DNA from: Allodiplogaster sudhausi
Lineage: Eukaryota; Nematoda; Chromadorea; Rhabditida; Diplogasteridae
DNA: 64,000 nucleotides
Assembly (NCBI GenBank): GCA_945643635.1
Contig: CALZFC010000243.1
Span: forward strand, 1-64,000
Reading direction: 5' to 3'
A model generated the notes under the pieces. It saw only the letters and a list, made by a program, of their open reading frames with translations, was not told the origin of the DNA and searched no databases. Shown here piece after piece: positions 24,993 to 39,400 of the stretch (position 1 is its first letter; each line of letters starts with the position of its first letter). The position numbers were made by a program, and so were the translations under genes.

Positions 24993-27556
24993 TTAGTGGT
25001 ACCCGACGGCAAAGACACCGAGCTGGGTCTTGCTTGCGGCGATTGTTGCGCCGCACGCGGCCGCCGCTCCCATCTGTTGCCCGCCTCGGAAGGCCCTCTC
25101 TCGTATGCCGTAGAGAACGCCCTCAGCCGCTGGCAGATCAGCCACTCGCTTGGCGTGCGCGTACAGGAGAGGCAGCCGATCGAAGAGAGCTGGACGCTGA
25201 TGAATGATCGGGTTCAGAAACTCGGATAGCGCAAGGTCGGCCCACGTCAGCTGAAATAGCAACAACTACTTTTGTATTATGTAAAGGCGAATACTGAGAA
25301 CAATCATCGTTTCCATGAGGCTTATGCAATTCAAGGACTTTGACGCTGGAAAACCACCGTGCGCAATAAATTATCAATTTTTTTAAACAATGCCTTTGAT
25401 TCTTACCATGTCTGTTTCTCTCGATTTACACAAATTGGATACATTCGAAGCCACACTTCTTGCATTCAAGACAGAGGATAGAATTAAGATTCAAAGAGTG
25501 CCATAATTAAAGGAAATCAGAATTTGATATCGAATAAATTGAACGAAATTTAGTTTACCCTGGTGCACGCATTCTTTATTCTTTTTTTTTTAAGAAGACG
25601 AATAAATCTCAAGGTTTTTTTAGTAGTGATATAAAAATCAAAAATTAATTTTTTTTTTAAACTCTCTGTTAGTGTCCAAATCATATCTTTATTTCTTTTT
25701 CTATTGAACCAAGATCCGAGCACATAAAACCAAATTGTGCATTAAATTATCAATTTGTTTTTTATTCGCTTTTTTTCGAGATTTTCGCCCGCCATCTCTG
25801 TTTGTCCCGATTTATACATACATAGTGGAAACATTTTGAAAACTCTCCTCTTGAATTCAGACCAGTGAGGATTATTAACAGTCAAAGAGTGCCATAATTA
25901 ACGATATAAAAGGAAATCTGGATTTGAAATCGAATAAAAAAAAATTAGTTTTATCTCTGTACGCGCGTTCTTTATTCTTTTACTAATAGGAAGAAGACAT
26001 CTCAAGATTGTTTTAAAGTATTGATATAAAAAATTTTAATTTATAAGAACGTTTAAATCATCTGCTCATTTCTTTTCTATTTCTCAAGACCACGACAAAA
26101 TGATTCCTTTTCACTTGGCTTATGCAATTCAAGGACTTTGACGTTGGAAAACCACCGTGCGCAATAAATGATTAATTTTTTTACAACGCTATTGATTTTC
26201 GCCATCTCCTCCCAATAGCACTCCTATATATGAAATAAAATTTGGAAAATAGTAACTCTCCTTCAAATGGAAGCCCCCTTCCATCATTATGAAGAAGCGC
26301 TGAGAAAGTAGTTCGAAAATGGAAGTATATGTAAGTCATATATTCAAGGTTAATGAGTGAAGCGAACACTGTGATGTGAAAATCAACTGGCTTACATGTA
26401 TATGTACTATATGTATTCTACTGAATATATGCATAGATGTGTAACTAAATTTGACTTTAAAACATATGTTTGCAAAATCTTAATGAACCTGAAAAATATT
26501 GAGAAAATACTTCTGACGATCTTTAAACGAGCACGAAACTCAACCGTAATATATTTGAATTTCATGACCATTTAAGTGGCGACTCTATTTATCTATCACG
26601 CATTCTCTCCAACATTGATCAGGCAAAAAGGCGCTAATTCAAGTACGAGTTTTTGGCTCCATTAAACTTACATCATCGCCGACAAGCCATCGTCCGCCTC
26701 CCTGCTTGAGTTTCTCTTCAAAGGCTGGACCAAAGTACTGCGTGATGTAGTGGGTCGCTTCTGCTTCGAGCTCTTCCAGCTGAATTTTTTTTTTGCGAAA
26801 TCGTTTTTGGATCTTTAACTTGGCTACATATTATTTTAAAATTAAATTATTGTATTGTGAAAAAAATATTTATACAGTAGTAGGCAAGAAATATTTTAAT
26901 AATTAAAGGTGAAAACAAATTAATTAATAAATGCCTAACGTTCGAGTCGTCGAGATCGCGATACTCGACGACGCGGACCCAGCGGCGGAGACGGGCGCGC
27001 GCCTCCGCCACCGCGTCCGCGATCATGTCCACCATCGCGTCCGCCGCGACCGAGCCGCCGCTCAGATCTGAGAGAGAAAGTGAGAGAAAAAGAGAGAGAG
27101 AAAAGAGAACGAGAGAGAGAGAAATAGAGATAGAGAGCGAAATGAGTCTCTAGATAAGACTGGCTGACTGTATCGCCATCCGAGATGCCTGCAGATTGTG
27201 CTGATGTTGCTGATGCGCATGCCGTTGATCTCAAGTGCGGGCACGCTCTTCATCTGGACGCCTGGAAACATTTCGGAAGTCATTTTTTTCTTTTTTTTTT
27301 CTTTTTTTTTACTATTCGACAATTTTTTTCAATAGTAAAAAAGAGAAGCCTGTTTATTTTTTTTCCTGTACCGCATAATAGTTGTATAAAAAAGTGCATC
27401 TATGTATGTATCTTCAGTGCATAGAAGTGAGAGAGATGCGTGTTCCTGGCATATCCAGCCAATTGATCCCCCGATGTTGCTGTAATCTTGTGTTCCCTTC
27501 CCACACACGAAATGACACCTGAGAAGCTACTCGCGTTCTCCCTCTCTCTCCCTCTT

Positions 27557-27596
<40 letters not shown>

Positions 27597-28163
27597 CGCA
27601 CACCAAAAACCAGCTGCCAGCTAATTTTTGTACAATTTGAGAACAACAGTATCAGCAAACTGAATGAGACTATTCGTAAATTCCAGCTACTGTCGATAAA
27701 GTATCGACCACCAGCATAGACCCGTGGTTTTGCGAAATGTTAAAATGTGATATAATCAGAGAGAAAAGGTTTCGAAGCAAAGATCTTGGCAAATTGCCAG
27801 GATCACGTTGCTAAAATGTACCGTACTATAAGATCGGCCATTTCGTGCTAGCAGTTTCCGAGTTTAAGCTTCCTTTAAGACTGAACCCAGCATTTACTAG
27901 TGAATCATGCCAATGTAAGAAGTGGAATGCAGAGCAAGCGAAAGATAAAACAGTGAGATGGAGCGAGAGATGGGTAAATTAGGAGAGAGTCAAAGAGAGA
28001 GAGAGGAGAGAGAGAATGATTTAGTGAGAGAGAGAGAGAGAAGAAGAGAAGGGTGGCGAGAGGTGCGAAAGAGATAACGAACAAAGGTCATCCATAAAGA
28101 AGCAAGCCGATTCATCAATCTATGCCCTGACGCAAGAGATCTCTAACAAGCAGCATATGCTCA

Positions 28164-28202
<39 letters not shown>

Positions 28203-28306
28203 CTCTCTCTCTCTCTCTCTCTCTCTTTCGCACCTCTCGCTCCCCTTCTCTTCTTCTCTCTTTCTCTCTGTCTCTCGATCTTTCTCTATCTCTCTCGCTC
28301 TTTCTC

Positions 28307-28340
<34 letters not shown>

Positions 28341-29617
28341 GCACCTCTCGCTCCCCTTCTCTTCTTCTCTCTATCACTCTCTCTCTCTCGCTCTTTCTCT
28401 CTCTCTCTCTCTCGTTCTTTCTCTCTCTCTCTCTCTCGCTCCTTATCTCTCCCTCTCTCGCTCTTTCTCTTGCTCTTTCTCTCTCTCTATTTCTCTCCCT
28501 TGGAAAATTCCGAGCATCCCGCCTGACGTGCAGATACGAGAGAGATATAGAGGAGATAACTGGGAGATAAGAGATAGACGAAGTAAATAAGGATCAGAAA
28601 GAAGAATGAAAAGGGTCTGTATAAATGAGTCTGTCTATCTAGACATTCTTGTTCTATTTATATTTAAAAACAAAAGAATGCTTATTATTTATCTCTTTGG
28701 AGGATAAAAATAAAATATGCTCGAAAGAACAACTGATGGACGTGAGAATGATAGTTAACTCGAAATTTTTTTTCAATGGACCCAAAAAGACTGCTGGATC
28801 ATGGATAAGGAGATAATTTTCAGCTTTCATAGACACACTCGAACAGAAAAGTGCCGGTGCAATTATGGGCTAAAAAGGAACCATAAAATGACAAAGCGCA
28901 GAAACCGTAAAGTTACAAATCGCAGAAATTGTAAAATTACAAACCGTAGAAATCGTGCTGGTCCTCGTCGACGAATGTTGTCGTGTAGTCTGCTTCGGCC
29001 ACGGAGAGCACCAGGCGAATCAGCGTGCTCTCGTCCTAGGATTACAATATAAATTATCGATCAATACATAAAAAGTATTCTGCTTTATGAGAAGTAATGG
29101 GCTATAATTTGATTTGTTTTTACCTTAGAATTAAAAATAAATTGTAAAAAATAATCTCTCAATAAGTAATATAATAAACATTATTAAAGGAGAACGTAAC
29201 TCAGCCGTTATCTATTTTGAATTTTTCTGACAATTTTAGCCGCGTCTCTCTACATCACTCCAATTCTCTCTCTCTTCTGTCAGGCGCAAATTCAAAATTG
29301 CGTTTTGGTTCTCTTAATACTAATTAATGGTCGCTTACCTGCTCATCATTATCGTAGATGACGTACTCGGGCATGGCGCCCATGCGGATATCGAAGATGC
29401 CGCCAGCGGCGGAGGTAGAAGACGAAGCCAAGGATGACGTCAGCATCATCATTGTATTAGCAGAGTAGATATCAGGTGGTTGCCTCTTCTGGGACTTCTC
29501 GGAAGTAGCCTCGGCAAGCACTCTCAAGGATGAAGCGGCGGAGGAGGATGGAAGTGGTGGCGGGGCGATGAGGAGGGGCGATGGAGCAGGGCTCTCCGCC
29601 TCGGTCGAGGTTTCGAT
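24993..29617 (-). CDS. Divergent sigma-class-GST-like protein with N-terminal extension
   Basis: Six phase-compatible exons (29339-29617, 28945-29035, 27169-27261, 26940-27067, 26672-26779, 24993-25250) encode about 318 residues ending in TAA. After about 80 residues rich in Ser/Pro/Ala comes a thioredoxin-fold GST domain. MPEYVIYDND is the first strand, LIRLVLSVAEADYTT the first helix, MKSVPALEINGMRISN the cis-Pro region (SVPAL), and ICRHLGWRYNLSGG the domain linker. The C-terminal all-helical domain contains GGGRWLVGDDLTWADLALSE, a very typical GST C-domain motif. Odd points: the catalytic Tyr of the sigma class aligns with Asp, the glutathione-binding QS aligns with Asn-Ile, and about 32 extra residues follow the last helix. 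A structural or regulatory GST-like role is possible. Upstream exons may exist (see 32529-40250). Confidence 0.7.
25316..26184. repeat. Duplicated segment in the last intron of the GST-like gene
   Basis: GCTTATGCAATTCAAGGACT with the following AAAACCACCGTGCGCAATAA occurs at 25321-25370 and again at 26118-26168. Between them, two related blocks ending in GTTCTTTATTC or CATTCTTTATTC (around 25515-25575 and 25917-25978) show a second repeat pair. The intron appears to have grown by unequal duplication. Confidence 0.65.
27960..28500. repeat. (GA)n and (CT)n blocks with a longer inverted and direct repeat
   Basis: A purine-rich block at 27985-28075 contains GAAGAGAAGGGTGGCGAGAG then GTGCGAAAGAGA. 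Its near reverse complement (TTTCGCACCTCTCGCTCCCC then TTCTCTTCTTCTCTC) occurs twice at 28227-28261 and 28338-28371. The unit is therefore inverted and then tandemly repeated. Serine/leucine-rich frames across it (such as 28157-28570 plus) are repeat artefacts. It lies inside an intron of the GST-like gene. Confidence 0.8.
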
Positions 29618-30467
29618 CTAAGAGCAAAAATAAATTACTAACATTTTATTTTTTTCCGTAATTTATCTTTTTATGTTTTATATGAAAAAATATGAAAAAC
29701 AATTTACCACAGTGTGTTTTGGCAAATAAGTTTGTAAACAAAAATATTTTTCCTACATCAAATATTTCTTTACATCTTGAAGACGAGAAATGTACATTCA
29801 AAATGATGCCCGGCAGGACGCTCAACTGAGGGGGTGCTAAACATTGGAAATGAGAGAATGAGAAGAACATGCGAAAGATGGAGAAAATGAGAGAATTCGA
29901 GTAAAATAAATGAGAAAAATAAGAACGATGTGATGAGAGAGAAGGAGGGTGAGATAAGGAGAAGAGAAAGAGAGGAACGTATCGTGGCGAGGGCAGCCAT
30001 CAAGATGGTGACAAGCGGTGGAGAAAAGAGGAAGGAGAAGAAGAAGAGTTCTAGCCCGGGGTCTGGTAAGGCAGGGGCACGAATCGCGTGGGGAGGAGGA
30101 CTGCCATTGAGTGTGAGTGCTTAGAGAACTTCCAGGAGAGAGGCATGGCAGGCGAAACATTTGCGAGCCAAGTCTGAAGGGTATGGGGGCATTGACAGAG
30201 GATTGAGAAATGATAATAGCTTCTCTCTCTCTCCATTCCTCATTCTCTTTAATAAACATACTCTCTCTCTCTCTCTCTCGTTCCCTTCTTTATTATCATT
30301 CTTCACAGCGAGATAGGAAGAAAGGAATGTATTACTGGCAGAACTAAAAACAGGCTGAATGCATTAGATAATACATAGCTAGGCAGGCTCTTCCGGAATG
30401 AGAAGATACATCTACCTGCCCGCTCTGCTCACCTAATGGCGAATAACTTTCTTCTCGCATTCTGTTT

Positions 30468-30509
<42 letters not shown>

Positions 30510-31747
30510 TCTCTCTGTCTCTCTCTCTCTCTCTTCTCACCCTTTTATCCACTTTAATCTTTTTTAAATGGCTCTCCATCTCTCTCTGCTCTCTCTCTCC
30601 CTCTCTCTCTCTATCTGCCACACCCTCTGAGAGGACGAACTGCAAGTGCCTTGAACCTGCCCTTTTGTTCAGTGCCGCCTAGATGAGGATCAGAACGTGG
30701 CCTCCTCTCACGTATCAGCTCTCTTTTCCGTCTTTATCTCGGGCATAACCTTCTCGCTCTTTCTCTCCCCCTCTATTATCTCTCTCAATCTCGCTCTTTC
30801 TCTCCTCCTCTATCAATCCTTTTTCTCTTGCTCTCTTCTTCCCATCCCTCCCCTCTTCCTCTCCCTATCATATCGGTCATTCACGCTGTATCCTTTAGTT
30901 CTTTAGCCACCGCTTGCAGCACTTTCTTCTACAACATATGCCTTCTTTGTTACTATCTATCTATCCCTCTCATTCCCCCGTAAAAGCCTAAAAAGTTGGA
31001 TAATTTTGTCTATATTTTGCTGTCAAATTAACTTTTTCAGCCCTCGGCCTACTTAACAGAATATTATTTAGATATGCATCATATGTTGTAGATGTGTTCG
31101 AAAGTAGAAAACAGATAAAATATGAACAGACAAATATTGAAGGGGTTTCAGCTTGTTGTATTGAGAAACCACTAAGGAGGGCTCGATTGTGTACAGAGAA
31201 GAATAGGGTGGAACAGGGCGCCAGGAACATTGTTATTGTAAAGAAACAAAAATATTGACGTACATACATTGTATGTATGTACATAGAAACCGCTTCCGTC
31301 TTACATACATCCCCACATCTCTGTCATCTCTGGTATATTCTTTTCTTCCTTTATCTGAAGAGTTCGCAAGGAGCCGCTTTACAAGTTGGGTCCACACCCG
31401 TTTTCTCTCTGTCCCTGTCGTTCTCTCTCTCCCATCTCTCTCTCTCTCTTTCTCTTTCTCTCTCTAGTGCTCTCCTCTAACTTTCTCTCTCTATCATTAT
31501 TTCAAATTCTATCTCTCTTTTCCCCAAATGGCATGAAAAAAGAGTGAACATCAAAGGAGAATACGGAGGGAGACGTGAGCTCTTTTCACTGTTTGAGGTT
31601 TGGTAAACATTGGCAGCGTGTTCATCACAGGCTGCAGCTAGTGGCGGGTGGCACATTGGAAATGGAAATGAATAGGCTGGGGAGAGAGATGGAGAGAGTT
31701 AATGAAAAAGGGAGAGAGAGAGGAGGAGGGAGAGAGAGAAAGAGAGT

Positions 31748-31779
<32 letters not shown>

Positions 31780-32360
31780 TAATAGTGAGGCAATGGAAAA
31801 AAGAACAGAAAAAAAAACAGAAAGCAGAGGGATGGCACGAAGTGGGAGAGAACTGGTTATGTTTACAAGAAAGAGCGAAAATTCGGGATTTCTTGAGAAT
31901 GTCAAAAGGAACAGCTTACTGTTTTCTTTTCTATTCTAACTTTCAGCATTATTTTGTACTGCAATAAACTGCAGAAAATTCTTAACAGAAATCTTAATAG
32001 TTCGAAGAACACATTAAAAGTTAATTGAATCTTTTATTTATTTATTTTTAAATTAATGTATTAAACCCCTTAATCGGGAGAAGACGTGGTATACAAGTAC
32101 GGTATCATCGCTCTGTGACATTGAGAAGGTGAAAGGGTCAGGAGTTAGAATCGGAAAGCTTTTGACGCGATAAGACGGGTGTGGGACGAAGAGTAAGCCT
32201 TTTAGAAGACAGCTTAGGAGGGAGTGACAGAGAGAGAGAGAGAGAGAGAGAGAGTGAGAGAGAGAGAGAGAAAGGTGCGAGATAAAATAGAGAGAGGGGG
32301 ATGAGAGATAAGGAGAGAGAAAGAAATAGAAATGTGTGATAGAGGGAAGGAAGGAGAGAG

Positions 32361-32397
<37 letters not shown>

Positions 32398-32685
32398 AGA
32401 ATGAAAGAGAGAAAGAGAGAGAGAGAGAAACGGATAAAATTAAGGGAGAGAGAAAGAGATACAGCGAGAAGAGAGTGAGAGAGAGAGAGAGAGAGATAAA
32501 TAAGGAGAGAACGATGAGCCATACATACCTCCTCTTGTAAGTCGCACTTGGACACTTCTGCTCGGACAGTAACGGTGACCTGGCGCCAGTTGAGTGCGCG
32601 CTGAAAGGAGGGGAGAATAAAGTAGCAAAAAAACGAATGAATGAGCTGGCTACCGGTTGAGGAAAAATGTGTGGCCAAGAGAAAA

Positions 32686-32737
<52 letters not shown>

Positions 32738-35700
32738 GAGCTAGAGTGTAAAAGAGAGCGAAGAGAGCGAGAGAGGGCGAGAGAGAGATAAATAAAGGGA
32801 GAAAAGAGAAAGAGTGATAGACGGTCACTGATATCAGTCTACAACCGAGAAAAGTAAGTTGACAGATAAGGTAGCCAAGTGTCAAGAATAGACAGAGAGC
32901 GACATCAAGGCTGGACTCTTTTTTTTAGGAAAGCAGTGCGAAAAATGACCGAGAGGTTGTGGAGCATAGCTTGACGAAAAGAAAAGAAGAAGAAAAAATT
33001 GAGAGGTCAAAGACCAACAGACCGAAAACGACGCAAAAGCGGGCCGGATTATAGAAATTCCTCTAATTGGTGAAGTGCACGAGGCAAATAATTGTATCTA
33101 CATGGACCAATACTTCCTCTGTACTAATCGAAATGTTAGCATTTCGTTTCTTCCTTCAATGATCGGTCATACTTAAAATCACCAAGTGTGCAAATCTGAT
33201 CTAAATTGACTATGGGCACGACTAAAGAGTGAAAGAGAGAGAGAGAGAGAGAGAGAGACAAAGAGAGAAACAGACAGACAGACAGAAAATTAAGATGCTT
33301 TTAAAGATTATGAAATCGCCATTAACCTGTCGCATCGGTCCCCCCACTTCGTCGGCCCATGTTACCAGCTTGACCATGGCCGCTTCCTGCCCTTGGGTCT
33401 TCTTGCCCCCTGGTCTAGGGCAGAGAGGGAGGAAGCCACAGAGCTACTCAGGCTAAGGGCCAGGCCGGCCGTGAGAAGAGAGTGAACTCCGACTGTGCAA
33501 GATTGAATCCAGACTCTATCCATCCGCTCTCTCTTTCTCTCTCTCCCTCCCTCTCTCTCTTTCTCTGCCTCTCTCTCTCTCTGTCTCCCTCTGCCTCTCT
33601 GTCTCCCTCTGTTTCTCTCTCTCTCTCTGCCTCTCTCAGAATCTTTTTCTCTGTCTCTCTCTCCCTCTCTCTTTCTCTCTCTCTGTTCTCTCTGCCTGCC
33701 AGTTAGTCTTGCTCTCAATGAACTAACATATTTCTTCTTCGCCCTCTTTCCGACACTTGGCCTCCTCCACTCTATATTATTCTCTCGATTCTCGCACTTT
33801 CTGCAGTGCTTCTCGTTCGCTGAGAACACGAAATGCCCCATCCCTGTATTTTCTAGCTTCTTTCGCAAATCACTTACTCTTTCTCTCTCCCTCTATTCCC
33901 TCTCTCTCTCCCTCACTTCCTATCACCCGTTCTCATTCTGTTACTCTCGCTTCTTCTCCCTCTTTCTCTCTCTTTCACCCTGTCTCTATCCGTCTTTCTC
34001 TCTCTCTCTCTCTCATTCTCTCTCTCTCTCGTCCATCCTGCCACTTTGCTCGTTGAAGCTCGCGAAGAAAAAAAAGACTCCGCGCTCCTCGTTCACATCC
34101 ATTTCCTCGTTCGATGGAAGATTGATACCTAATGCTTCCTTTTTATTTTCTTTTTCTCTTCGTATCTCTTATGTTTACTCTCGACGTTTTCTCTCTCTCT
34201 CTCTCTTTGTCCATCTCTCTCACTCACTCTTTCTCTATCTCTCTGTCTCTATCTCTTCTTCTCATCTAACCCTGTCAACAAATTAATGTAACTTGATGCA
34301 GCGTTTCTGTGAAGACAATCGAATGCTGAGATCTCGAAGCAAAGTGTCTCTTTACAGGCAGTGAGAAGTCCGCTTCAATCATAACAGCTCGGGTCTCACT
34401 CGAGTCCATCTCTCATAACAATAACAATAAGTACTCGCAAAGTAACACGAGCTTCTGCTTGTTGACAGAGCAAAATATATGCGGAAAAGCCTGGTCGTTC
34501 CCTGCATCGTAAGAGATCAGTAGATCTTTTCTGGGGCATATAGAAACGACGAAATTAAAAGTCAGGTGTTGCATCCTCGCTCTGGATTGCTGGCGCTTTC
34601 TTTCCCTGTACGAGATCTTCTGACACTTGACGCCTCTGTTCATTAATCAAGAAGCAGGGTTCTAAGATCTTCTTGTAGAGCAGAAAGACAGCTGGAGAGA
34701 AACCTTGGCAGAATAAGATAGAAAATGAGAGAGAGAGAGAGCGCGCGAGAGCGAGAGAGTTAGAGAAGTTAGGGGGCATGAGCGAGTCAGAGAGAAAGAG
34801 AGAGAGAGAGAAAGAAAGAAACCAATTTTCTGCAGTTCTTCTTCCTGGCAGTTCTCTGCCCACATCCATCCTTTATATCTTACTTTTTATATCGTTTTCG
34901 CATCCGGTATATTTCATTTGCTTGTCCTCTCTTTCTCGCTTTCTCTCTTTCTCTCTTTCTTGCCTTTCCTCCGCCTCTCTTTCTCTCTTTTGCTCTCTTT
35001 ACTCTCCTTCTCCATCCTTTCTCTCACCTCACTCTATGTTTCTCATTCTCTCTCTCTCACTCATATAAATCCATCTCTTCCGTCAACAAAGAGAAGCTGC
35101 AAAGTGAACAATGGTCTTTTGATAGACGGATGATAAATGTTCCCTTGGGCAAATCCCTGGCAAAGAGTGAAAGAGATGCAGGTGGTTTCCACACTGTCAG
35201 AATATAGGTAAGGAATGAATAATTGAAAATTTCGTTGATAATAACATTGCGGAATTTGGCAATAGTTCACGACTATTATGAGAGAGGATGAGAGTGAGAG
35301 AGAGAAAGAAGGAGAGATAGAAGAAAGAGCGAGAACCCAAGAGAGATGTAGAGAAGACAAATGAGGGAAATGGAGAGCAGAGGAATGTAAAAGAGGATCG
35401 ATGCTTGGCATTGGCGGCTCTTCAGGGAATGCGCGCGAACCACGTGAAATCAATCATTCAAGTCGCATTCAATTTTCACTCTCTATCTCTCTCTTCTCTC
35501 TCTCTTTCTCTCTCTCTCTCTGTTCTCTCAATTTCTCTCTCTCTCTTTCTCTCTCTCTCCATCTCTCTCTCTGTTCTCTCTCTTTCTCCCTCTCTCTCTT
35601 TCTCTCTCTCCATCTCTCTCTCTCTTTTCCCGCTCTCCTCGGCATTCCAAGGTTGTCGAACAAAATTGCAGTAACATGGCAACGGAGTCGGAAAAAAGGA

Positions 35701-36362
35701 GTTGAAGGTTATGTAAGCAACTCGAAAATAAGTGTGTCTTTGTCAAGTCTCGTTTCGGAGAAGAAGAAAAAGAGGGAAATGACTTTGGCATCATTTTCTT
35801 CAAAGATAAAATAAAGCGCTGATAATTTCTACTAAATTTCGGGAGTAGACTTTCAACAAATAAATATTTTTCAAAGCGGCATTATGCAACAAAGCAATAA
35901 AGTAGCGGCGGTTACGGCGCAGTTCTTTGTATACTCGGCAGAGCTCCAAAAACGTGGCTCATACTATTCGTGAGGAGTGCGACGGAAAACCATTGTTGGC
36001 AAGAAACGAAAGCACGCAGACATGCAGAGCGTTTGAGAGAGAGAGGGAGAGAGAGAGAGGAAGAGAGAGAGAGAGAGAAGAGAAAAGATATAGAGGGAGA
36101 GGGAGAGATAGGTAGGCAGAGGAAGAGAAAGAGAGGGAAAAAGAGACAGCGAAAATCCATGAAATGCAGCGACGACACAAAGCGATAAGAGAAGCTCGTG
36201 CCCGTAGTTGGCAACGATACAAACAAATTAGGCACGGGGCGGAGTGAGAGGCAGACAGAGAGCGAGAGTGAAACATAGAAAAGAGCGGTAGAGAAAGAGA
36301 GTGAACGACTTATTGTTAGAGAGTAAAAGAGAGATAGTTATATACAGAGAGAGGTAGAAAGT

Positions 36363-36408
<46 letters not shown>

Positions 36409-39400
36409 AATGTAGAGCGCAAGAAAAGGATGAGTGCCGAGTAATAAACCTGCCAGTTTGTGTGGTCATACACGAGATATGTATCTACACGGGAGTAACT
36501 GTCTCGATACGTGGATATTTAGTATGTTCAGAATAGGAGATATGGATTCTGAAATAGTGCTTAGCGTGAGCGTAAATAAGAGGAGAAGAGAGAGAGAGAG
36601 AGAGAGTGAGAGAGAGTGAGAGAGGATGAGAGAGTGAGATAGCGAGAGTGAGATAGCGAGAGTGAGAGAGCGAGAGTGAGAAAAAGAGAGAGTGAGCGAT
36701 TGAGATAAAAAGAGTGAGAGAGTGAGAGACAGAAAACAAGGACGAAAACGAGAGAGAGAGAGAGAGAGAGTGTGGAGGAAGTGTTAAATAGAAGCTGTTT
36801 ATTCATGGCCCTAGCAACATCGCTCTCACTTGGGCATCATTATTTTTTGCTCTCTCTCTCCTTTGCTATATGTATCCCGGATTAATGGCATGCTTATGGG
36901 GATATAGGGCTTTGGCACGAGGCGACCCTCTCTCTCTCAATGTTTTTGGGGATTTTGTGATCATTCTACAATCTTCTTTTTTCTTAATTAGTAGAGGGAA
37001 TCGATGACACTGTTATACTTTTAAAAACGAAAGTGTTTGAGGAAAGTTTTATGAAATTTTTTTAAAGATTTTTATTTACAATAGGGTCTAGATTCTCGTA
37101 TTTATGTGAACCGGCGAACTGGAAGAGCATCTTATCGTCCTTTACACTTCACGAGAAAAGTCCTTCTTAGGCCGCCGAGACTTTCCATCCAATTTCGAAA
37201 TGCCTCATTGAGCAGGACATCATCTTCTTTTGATGGAAACCAGTGATGGTTAGCAGATGATTTGAGTTTGAGATAGAGAGTGAAGAAGTCAGAGAGATGA
37301 GGAGAAAGGCAAAAAGATAATAGAAAATAGTGGATAGTGTGAGAGAGAGTGAATTAGAGAAATAGTAGATTGTAGAATGCTTTAGAAAACAAGTTGGGCT
37401 GTGGCATGCGGAGTCGGTTGGCGGACGTCTTGGCCCATCCAAAAAAAATTCCCCTTTCATCGCTCATCTAATTCTGAGCGATCGGGACCGGAAAAGATAG
37501 AAGAAGGAAAATAAAAATCGAAGCAGTGAAAAGTTGCGTTCAGTACATGTCGAGGGGCTAAGAGAGCAGTGGGAAGGAAGCGAAGGTATGATCTATAGAT
37601 ACTCGGCAACACTGTCAAACAGCAACCTTGCTCTCTAGCCTCCCCCTTTCCAACAATCTCGGTGACTTTTTCCTTGTTCATGTTCTCTCTCTCTCTCTTT
37701 CACTCTCTCATTTCTAGTTATCTCTGCCTTCAGTTTGCTCTCTCTCACTCTCTCTCTCTCTCTGTTTTCCCCTCTCTCTTTCAAGAACATGCTAGGAGCC
37801 TCGGCAAGAAGGCCATCTCTTCATAACATAAGAGCAGATAATGACCGATTCTCGTTCTGACTATATCTTCTTTCCTCAACATGCACACTGCTAATATACA
37901 ATCTATGCATTCTGTTTCATTCTTGTTCTCTTTCGCATCTCTATCTCCTACCCCTACCCTCATCATTTCTCTCTCCCTCTCTCTTTCCCTCTCTCCCTCC
38001 ATCCCCTCTCTCTCTCTCTCTATCTCTTACTCTCTCTCTCTTTCTCTGTACACTTTCCACCTTTCACCTTGTACGAGAGTGAACAAGATAGAATATGATG
38101 TGTCCGCTGCTTGACAGGCTTGCGACGTGTCAGCCGAGACTTCACTTTTCTCCGCTCCGGGAAGCTAGGTTAGAGGGAGGAAGAAGAAGAAGAGAGGAAC
38201 CATGTTGAACATAATCAGGTTTCACGTATGAATAGAAAACCTTTCACTTATTCTTCAGAGTATAAAAATATGCACAATAATTTGCATATTGTATGTATGT
38301 GGGTAGTACCAACTGGATACATTGTTCGTTTATCTATAGACAGTGTCAATAATTCATCAACAAAGAAAAGTCATCCATACCGTGAATATGAAGTTAGGTT
38401 AAAGGTAATTCAGCTGTTCTGACTTCTTATAAAAATGTACACGCGCGCGTGACTAGCTTTCAACTACTCCCAAGGTCAGCATCCTTTCAACGGTAATACA
38501 CTTTTGAAATGCAGAAAGAAAGAAAAAATGCCGCCGAAAGACTACATTTGCTCGAAATAGTACAATGCAATTTGAGGAATCTCGTAACGCATCTCAAAAA
38601 TATTTAAAATCTTGAACACATGTACAAGGGAGATCACCGCTCATTCCGTCAGCACATTGGCCCGATAAGCGGGTAAAGAGTAAAAAATGAGACACTCGAG
38701 CAATTAATTAGAGAGAGAATACGCTTTTTTTTTGGTCGCTTGGCTTAGGCATTTGGCCCTATTTAACAGGCTGATGATAGCTGGCTAATCCGAGTGGACG
38801 AAATGAAAGGACGCCGCTTCTTTTTAATTGTCACAAGAAATTGGCGAGGATGTCACTTCCGAGCGGAGAGTGAACGAACTTGGAAAGTGAGATGGGGTGG
38901 GAATGCGACTTGAACTGTGAGGAGAGTGAGATGGAGAGAGGCAGAGAAAGAGAGTGAGAGATTTAGAAAGAACGAGAGAGGAATTTAATGTTGGTAAATG
39001 AGAAATTGAGAAAGAGGGAGAACTGGTGTGTTGGACCAAAAGCGAACCCAGTTTGGTAAAAATGGAGGACAAATGGCAGAGATGTGTACTCTCGGTTTGT
39101 TTTTTTCCCATATGAAATTGGAACAATAAATGGGATTTAAACAGAAGAGAAAATCGAAAAAAACAATGGATATTAAGAACGGAAATAAAGCGCATTTTGA
39201 AGAGAAAGGAAATGGAGGAAATAGGAAGCGATTGAGAGAGAAAGGAGGGAGGGCGGGTTATGAAAAGATATAGAGATAGAATGTTTCTGAGAGAGCCTTG
39301 ACAGTGAGAAGAAATTTTATAGGAGTGAAAAAGAAAGTAGTGAAAAAGTGGCGAAATGTGGCCATAAGGAGAACAAGTATCATGTTGTCAACGTCTCCTT

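Noticed and set aside
28157..28570. 137-aa plus-strand open frame rich in Ser/Leu, and similar frames at 32214-32885, 35401-35814, 40901-41548 and 46444-47724
   Set aside because: They are translations of (CT)n or (GA)n repeats; composition is explained by the microsatellites and there is no domain or splice support.
31575..31967. 130-aa plus-strand frame
   Set aside because: Its core is an Arg/Glu repeat from a GA tract and its ends show no conserved features.
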